A DNA stretch of 64,000 nucleotides from Ooceraea biroi. Taxonomy: Eukaryota; Arthropoda; Insecta; Hymenoptera; Formicidae. The stretch spans positions 2,294,001 through 2,358,000 of the forward strand of contig NC_039508.1 in the NCBI RefSeq assembly GCF_003672135.1. The letters run 5' to 3'. The translations under genes were made by a program, and so were the position numbers. The notes beneath the pieces were generated by a model, which saw only the letters and a program-made list of their open reading frames with translations, ran no database searches and had not been told where the DNA came from. Positions 60,901 to 64,000 of this stretch are shown one piece after another. Within the stretch, counting starts at the first letter, position 1; every line of letters begins with the position of its first letter.

Positions 60901-63900
60901 CACACGATCAGACATCCTGGTACTTAGACGAAAAGACGCTGCACGATAACATCAAGAAGATACTTATCAAGTTTTGCGTTCCCGCTCCTATAGTCTTCAG
61001 GTGAATAGATCGCAACGCAGTAGATCGCATTACGCAGTAGATTGGTGAGCGTGCGATAACAGCGTAACGTAACGCACATTCTATCGTCTCTTCCAGCGAT
61101 GTTAATTATCTGAGTAGCACTGCACCTCCCGCTGCTTCCGAGTGGACGTCATTGCTGCGACCACTGAGAGGCAGGGAGCCGGAGGGCATGTGGAATCTTC
61201 TCTCCATCGTGCGCGAGATGTTCAAGAGGAATGACCGCAACGCCGTGCCCCTCTTGGAAATCATCACGGAGGAGTGCATGGCCTGCGAGCAGATCCTCGT
61301 TTGGTGGTTCAACACAAAAGTCGCGTTACTGAACGGCACCGGATACGGCGGCAAGCACAGCATGAACAGCAACGTACACGCCTCCCAGCACGCGTGCTCC
61401 TCTCTGTGCGACGAGATCGTCGTTCTCTGGCGATTGGCCGCACTCAATCCTGGTCTCTCGCCGTCCGAGCGCGAGATGCTGCACGCTCAATTCATGTCCT
61501 GGCACTTGAAGATCATAGATAAAGTAAGCGTCGCGTTTGTTTTGTATGTCGCCTCGCTCGCGTAACACTGATGAGCTGTCGTAATGAACGCAATGAATTA
61601 ATTGCGTGTTGTTCAGGTGGCCAAGTGCCGTGGTAGTTCCATGCCGCACAACTCGCATAATAAAGGTAACAGCTCGCAAAAGGATTCTCTGAAGCACGAT
61701 CTCGCGCTTTTCACTGGATTTAAGTCTGCGCTCGAAGCTTGCTATCTCGATTGGGACGAATACGTCCTGCCTGGAATTACGTATACCGCCGAGAACAATC
61801 CCATGTATCACTGTCCTTTTACATGCTTTCGGCATATCGGCGATATGAGGTCGGAAGTCAATCAAGTTGGTATCTTCATCGCTTCCTTACAATGATTTGT
61901 CACCGATTAAAGAAACTTTTGCAAAACACTAAACATATATTTTTAGGTAAATTCCAGTTCCGCGGTACTGAATTATCAACCACCCATTTCGCATCATCAT
62001 CATCACAGTCGACGGCCGCTGAATGCCGAGTTCAGCTACTTGGACAGACGGCGGCTGAATCCGCGTGAATTCCATTCAATGTGCTCGAGAAGTGGCGACG
62101 GAAATCGTAGCAGCGTTAGCTCCGAAGGTTTCTGCGAGAATGACACCGACATTCCTGATATCTCTGAGTCTCAGGTTGTTCTTAGACAAGGTTGTGCTCA
62201 ATTAAATAATTGCGGCGACACCGATTCGCAGGTTACTATTCTCTTCTCTGGTGTTCCGGTTCATTTTCCGATTAGACGTCAACGCTTTCCGAAATTCACG
62301 TTGCCGTCGTGCATTGTTTCAGGAAGGGGCTGGTAGCGAGTCATCTTCCAACAGTAACGTTAGCCTGAAGAACGCTCAAGGCTCGGACAAGCATCGCTCA
62401 AACACCTCGTCCGAGACACATAGTGATAGTAGTGATAGTAGTAATAACAAAGCTGCCTGCGAGGACGCAAAGTGCAGTAGGACGAATCTTGTGGAGTGCC
62501 GTGACAAGTCGCGCATGGTCGTATTCAAGGGCGTTAATCTTAAGAACGAACAGGAATCCGATCAGGAGAAGGAAGCCGGGAGACCGTTCAAGGACGAGAG
62601 CTACTCGTCCAGCAGTGACAGTCCCTCCGGTGACGAGTACCACGTTTACTATTACGATCCGAAAACCGTAGCCAACAGTAGCGGTTTGCCGAACAAATAC
62701 GTCAAAAGCAATACGCACGCCACTACTCCGGATGCCAACGCAGTTCTAAATAATTTGAAGAAGACGGAGGATCCATGGGACATTCTATTTGCGCGAGCGG
62801 AGGGACTTTACGCTCACGGTCACACGAGAGAAGCCTGCATTATTGGGATACAACTCGCCGAGGAACTCCTGGCCAATCCACCCGACCTTATGATCGAGGG
62901 ACCGCCGGTACCAGTGAAGAACAAACGAAAGCGGGTGCGTTTCTAAAAATACAGAAAAAGAATAAAAGTAAACGATTAAATTGTGATTAAAGATGATAAA
63001 TTAAAATTGTGTAAATGTTAGACTCAAGTGTGTATGCTATCATTACAGCAACATGTGAATCCGGCCTCTCACCAGGTAACGTGCCTCGCGTCAGCGACTT
63101 TAGCGAAATGCGGATTCCTCTGCACGGTGCTTGCCGAGAATCCAGAGTATCACAACTTGGCGTTTCGTGTCGGTCTCTTTGGTTTAGAGATGGCGAGACC
63201 ACCGGCTAACACTAAACCACTAGAGGTAAGGGTAAACGTAAAGTGGCTTTGAAAGGAAATTTTTATTTGTTTGAAACTGACGCGCTTACTCTCTTCGAAT
63301 CTGGCTAGGTGAAGCTTGCTCATCAAGAGAGCGAGTTGGTAGGTTTGCTGAAGAGAATCCCACTAGGACCGACCGAGTTAGCCATGATAAAACAAAGAGC
63401 TGAACAACTGAGAGACGGAGTCATGAGATCCAGGGGACATGCTCTTTTGCCCATCATGCTGGCTAGTTTCATATACGACGCCCTTGATGTACCAAGTAAG
63501 AAGCGTTCCCTCAATAATTCACATATTAAATTCACATTTGTTGTAAATAAATATTTAATTAATGATGCACGTAACTATGTAGAAGGTAGAAGAAAAATTT
63601 CTTGTTGCATTGCTTAAATGGAGAGTAAATTTGAACGTTTTGCAGGAGGGAAATTGCCAGCCGAGATTGATCCGAATCTCGGATTCGATGCTGCTGTGGC
63701 TGTATTGGGTTTAAAAGCGAACGTCAGTGAAGCTGATCATCCTCTTCTTTGCGAAGGAACTCGTCGACAGAGGTAATGTTCGTATATTATATCAATATTA
63801 CGTACGTGCGTATTTAACATAGGTAATTGTATGTACAATCATTCTCTTTCTCAGAGGAGATTTGGCAATTACATTGCTGATGCATTACAAGGACGATCCT

Positions 63901-64000
63901 GTAAAATTAGCCAGAATTATGGACAAATTGCTCGACCGAGACGTTCATCAACTCATCAAATCACCCATTTTGAGTAGTTATTACACATCAAATCCTCCCA
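33905..64000 (+). CDS. ZSWIM8: ZSWIM8 / Dora homologue, E3 ligase substrate receptor (partial, 3' end beyond window)
   Basis: ZSWIM8 (Drosophila Dora) is the substrate receptor of a Cullin-RING ligase that ubiquitinates Argonaute during target-directed microRNA decay. Exons: 33905-34292, 59632-59886, 60278-60447, 60690-61000, 61097-61523, 61617-61865, 61947-62174 (or to 62231), 62323-62934, 63049-63225, 63309-63495, 63646-63772, 63855-64000+. Family blocks: RFSFDDSDRFEEDSLCSF, NNWRGW, FYPPVPEQLQLRIAFWSFP, YSCLANGSADEF, the SWIM zinc motif (CNCTC...WCAH), VCLRAPVSESLSRL, YLISELPQQILPTAQRLLDE, LRPLRGREPEGMWNLLSIV, FLCTVLAENPEYHNLAFRVG and ADHPLLCEGTRR. Exon 1 adds a long poly-Gly/Ala stretch. 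No in-frame ATG exists between the stop at 33902 and the donor at 34293, so the start is unresolved. The first intron is 25.3 kb and full of transposons. Confidence 0.93.
33926..34045 (+). repeat. GGN repeat coding poly-Gly in ZSWIM8 exon 1
   Basis: Runs of GGC/GGT triplets encode two glycine stretches separated by a Ser/Thr/Ala segment. They precede the conserved EWEETDRFSFDDSD block. Triplet slippage is the likely origin, and length variation between individuals is expected. Confidence 0.85.
34293..36030. other. start of the 25-kb ZSWIM8 intron, nothing recognised
   Basis: Many short overlapping ORFs on both strands, none with recognisable homology, and no repeat structure that I could define. 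Confidence 0.4.
36031..36110 (-). pseudogene. tRNA-Gly(GCC) with inverted 5' end
   Basis: On the minus strand, the part from GTGGTAGAATGC through anticodon GCC (complement of GGC at 36067-36069) to the T arm GGGTTCGATTCCC and 3' acceptor strand CCGATGC is a clean tRNA-Gly. The expected 5' acceptor strand GCATCGGTG is instead found in the opposite orientation at 36102-36110. The acceptor stem therefore cannot form and the gene should be dead. A local inversion of the first bases explains this. Confidence 0.85.
36517..37805 (-). mobile_element. mariner element A (TTGGGTCGTCCGG family), dead by a 2-bp deletion
   Basis: Full-length mariner, 36519-37803, with TA at both sides and about 30-bp inverted ends. 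Its transposase would run from 37625 to 36593 on the minus strand (MKMEENKEHFRH...). It keeps TGDEKW, HQDNARPH and SPDIAPSDFHLF. Compared with copy B at 44155 it lacks two T near 36950, which breaks the frame between 36915 and 36950. Otherwise the copies are almost identical, so both are young. Confidence 0.93.
38309..38612. mobile_element. 300-bp MITE with CCCGAGTCGAAATTTT inverted ends, single copy
   Basis: Element 38311-38610 starts CCCGAGTCGAAATTTTG and ends AAAATTTCGGCTCGGG, with an AT dinucleotide on each side. It contains no ORF of note. It is the complete unit from which the tandem array at 42446-45521 is built. A 2-bp duplication is suggested by AT here and TA at the array, but two sites are few. 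Confidence 0.85.
40435..40700. mobile_element. 262-bp MITE with CACTGAGAAAAAAATG inverted ends
   Basis: Element 40437-40698 has inverted arms of about 95 bp, through GCCAACAAAATATATACTTA and AACAAGTTATATATTGAA. TA lies on both sides. The short centre holds a palindromic TGTAATCACACATGTGAG region. No coding capacity. The TA duplication fits a Tc1/mariner-type origin. Confidence 0.85.
40701..42445. other. ZSWIM8 intron, nothing recognised
   Basis: Mixed-composition intronic DNA with chance ORFs on both strands and no defined repeat. Confidence 0.4.
42446..45521. repeat. MITE-derived tandem array, seven 247-248-bp units, split by a mariner
   Basis: Unit starts are 42446, 42693, 42941, 43188, 43435, 43683 and 43931. 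Each unit is the left 247 bp of the MITE at 38311-38610. Only the last unit continues into the MITE right end (45446-45521). That last unit is interrupted by mariner B. TA flanks the whole array at 42444-42445 and 45522-45523, so it behaves as one enlarged element. Units differ only by a few substitutions and 1-bp indels. Confidence 0.95.
44155..45445 (-). mobile_element. mariner element B, dead by a stop and indels, inserted in the array
   Basis: Element 44157-45443, same family as copy A, with TA on both sides. Relative to A it carries a stop where FHQDNARPH should read Gln (TAG at 44529-44531, just before the second catalytic Asp). It also has one T fewer near 44890 and one A more near 44945, which shift the frame. 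TGDEKW and SPDIAPSNFHLF are readable; in the latter the third catalytic Asp is Asn. The insertion postdates the tandem array. Confidence 0.93.
45524..46029. other. ZSWIM8 intron, nothing recognised
   Basis: An ORF at 45557-45958 has no recognisable homology; treated as chance. Confidence 0.35.
46030..46280. repeat. GA-rich low-complexity tract
   Basis: Impure GAGA/GAAA sequence on the plus strand, interrupted near 46150-46190. Its translations give the Arg/Glu-rich or Ser/Leu-rich ORFs seen in all frames. GAGA-type tracts can bind GAGA factor in insects, but nothing here is specific enough to call a site. Confidence 0.8.
46281..47470. other. ZSWIM8 intron, nothing recognised
   Basis: No supported feature. 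Confidence 0.35.
47472..48711 (+). mobile_element. mariner element D (TTAGTTTTGAGGG ends), degraded
   Basis: Element 47474-48709, TA on both sides, ends GGAGTGTGATTTAGTTTTGA and complement. The transposase reads forward from 47642 (MQLPKQHFRHALLLFF). The helix-turn-helix half is intact to 48025 (ELARALNVDRTTVTKHLHE), where the frame shifts. TGDEKWIYFDN follows in another frame, a stop interrupts at about 48190, and the block between ELEWQV and the third Asp has lost about 20 nt. A third mariner lineage, older than A and B. Confidence 0.92.
48712..49744. other. ZSWIM8 intron, nothing recognised
   Basis: The 181-codon ORF at 49229-49774 runs into the neighbouring MITE and has no recognisable homology. 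Confidence 0.35.
49745..50455. mobile_element. piggyBac-type MITE, copy 2
   Basis: Element 49749-50451 (703 bp), TTAA on both sides, nearly identical to the copy at 32543-33246, including the extra GC-rich bases in the right arm. The high identity indicates recent transposition, with a transposase supplied from elsewhere. Confidence 0.9.
50456..54744. other. ZSWIM8 intron, nothing recognised
   Basis: Scattered ORFs with no homology and no repeat I can define. Confidence 0.35.
54745..54900. mobile_element. fragment related to the MITE at 57003
   Basis: The right part (TTAATTCTTAATACAACATT through CACGGACTTTCCGGTCAAC) matches the right arm of the element at 57003-57172. The left arm is diverged and its end is not clear, so the start is approximate. 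Confidence 0.5.
57003..57172. mobile_element. about 170-bp MITE with TTGACCGGAAAGTCC inverted ends
   Basis: Left TTGACCGGAAAGTCCATGC...AGCAAAATTCAAAC mirrors right GTTTGAATTTTGCT...CACGGACTTACCGG. The arms are about 60 bp with several mismatches, indicating age. No clear target duplication. A related fragment lies at 54745-54900. Confidence 0.7.
57690..57960 (+). mobile_element. possible solo-LTR-like remnant
   Basis: TATATAAAG at 57696-57704 is followed about 190 bp later by AATAAA at 57890-57895 and a segment ending CCTCACA, an order like that of a retrotransposon LTR. Between them GCGAGCGTGC recurs three times. I cannot define TG...CA borders with a target duplication, so this is weak. 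Confidence 0.25.
57961..59631. other. end of the 25-kb ZSWIM8 intron, nothing recognised
   Basis: Ends in a pyrimidine-rich tract and TTACAG acceptor before exon 2 at 59632. ORFs here have no homology. Confidence 0.4.

Overview
This is eukaryotic nuclear DNA from an insect. The genes have many short introns (mostly 70-300 bp), with GT-AG borders in every intron but one, and encode animal housekeeping proteins. Mariner transposons and non-autonomous elements lie between and inside the genes. The protein sequences, the mariner families and the CpG-rich stretch point to a hymenopteran, most likely an ant. That placement is inference from general resemblance, not from a search.

Layout, left to right. 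(1) 1-2.5 kb: AT-rich intergenic DNA with a small doubtful ORF, a 147-bp MITE and a perfect 144-bp-arm palindrome. (2) 2.5-6.9 kb (+): ALIX/PDCD6IP, 15 coding exons. (3) 7.8-10.9 kb (-): a PPIG/Moca-cyp type cyclophilin with an RS-rich tail, convergent with ALIX. (4) 11.8-13.8 kb (+): ribosomal protein L7; two of its introns each hold an H/ACA snoRNA-like structure. (5) 14-17.5 kb: a degenerate Pol III-like unit, a small MITE, an open-reading mariner with a mutated catalytic residue, and tandem repeats. (6) 17.5-22.4 kb (+): a TFIIIC110/GTF3C2 homologue with Gly-Arg repeats and zinc-finger-like motifs before its WD40 part. (7) 22.9-25.2 kb (+): dynactin subunit 4, with one GC-AG intron. (8) 25.5-26.5 kb (-): ribosomal protein S14, with a third H/ACA snoRNA candidate in its second coding intron. 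(9) 27.3-30.2 kb (-): MRE11. (10) 30.3-33.9 kb: a self-nested MITE, a CpG-rich promoter-like region and a piggyBac-type MITE. (11) 33.9-64 kb (+): a ZSWIM8 (Drosophila Dora) homologue. Its first recognised coding exon is split from the rest by a 25-kb intron, and the gene runs off the right edge.

The 25-kb ZSWIM8 intron is the accessory region. It holds two near-identical dead mariners, a third unrelated dead mariner, a tRNA-Gly(GCC) copy with its 5' end inverted, and several MITEs. It also holds a MITE whose left 247 bp have become a seven-unit tandem array, later split by a mariner.

The genes do not form one pathway. ALIX and dynactin act in membrane and cargo traffic; RpL7, RpS14 and the snoRNA candidates in ribosome production; TFIIIC in Pol III transcription; MRE11 in DNA repair; and the ZSWIM8 family in microRNA and Argonaute turnover. 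The least described items are the three intronic snoRNA candidates, the MITE-derived satellite, the missing AUG of ZSWIM8 and the zinc-finger/GR front end of the TFIIIC subunit. Exon borders were read by hand from splice motifs and reading phase. The summed coding lengths are multiples of three for the six complete multi-exon genes where I totalled them.
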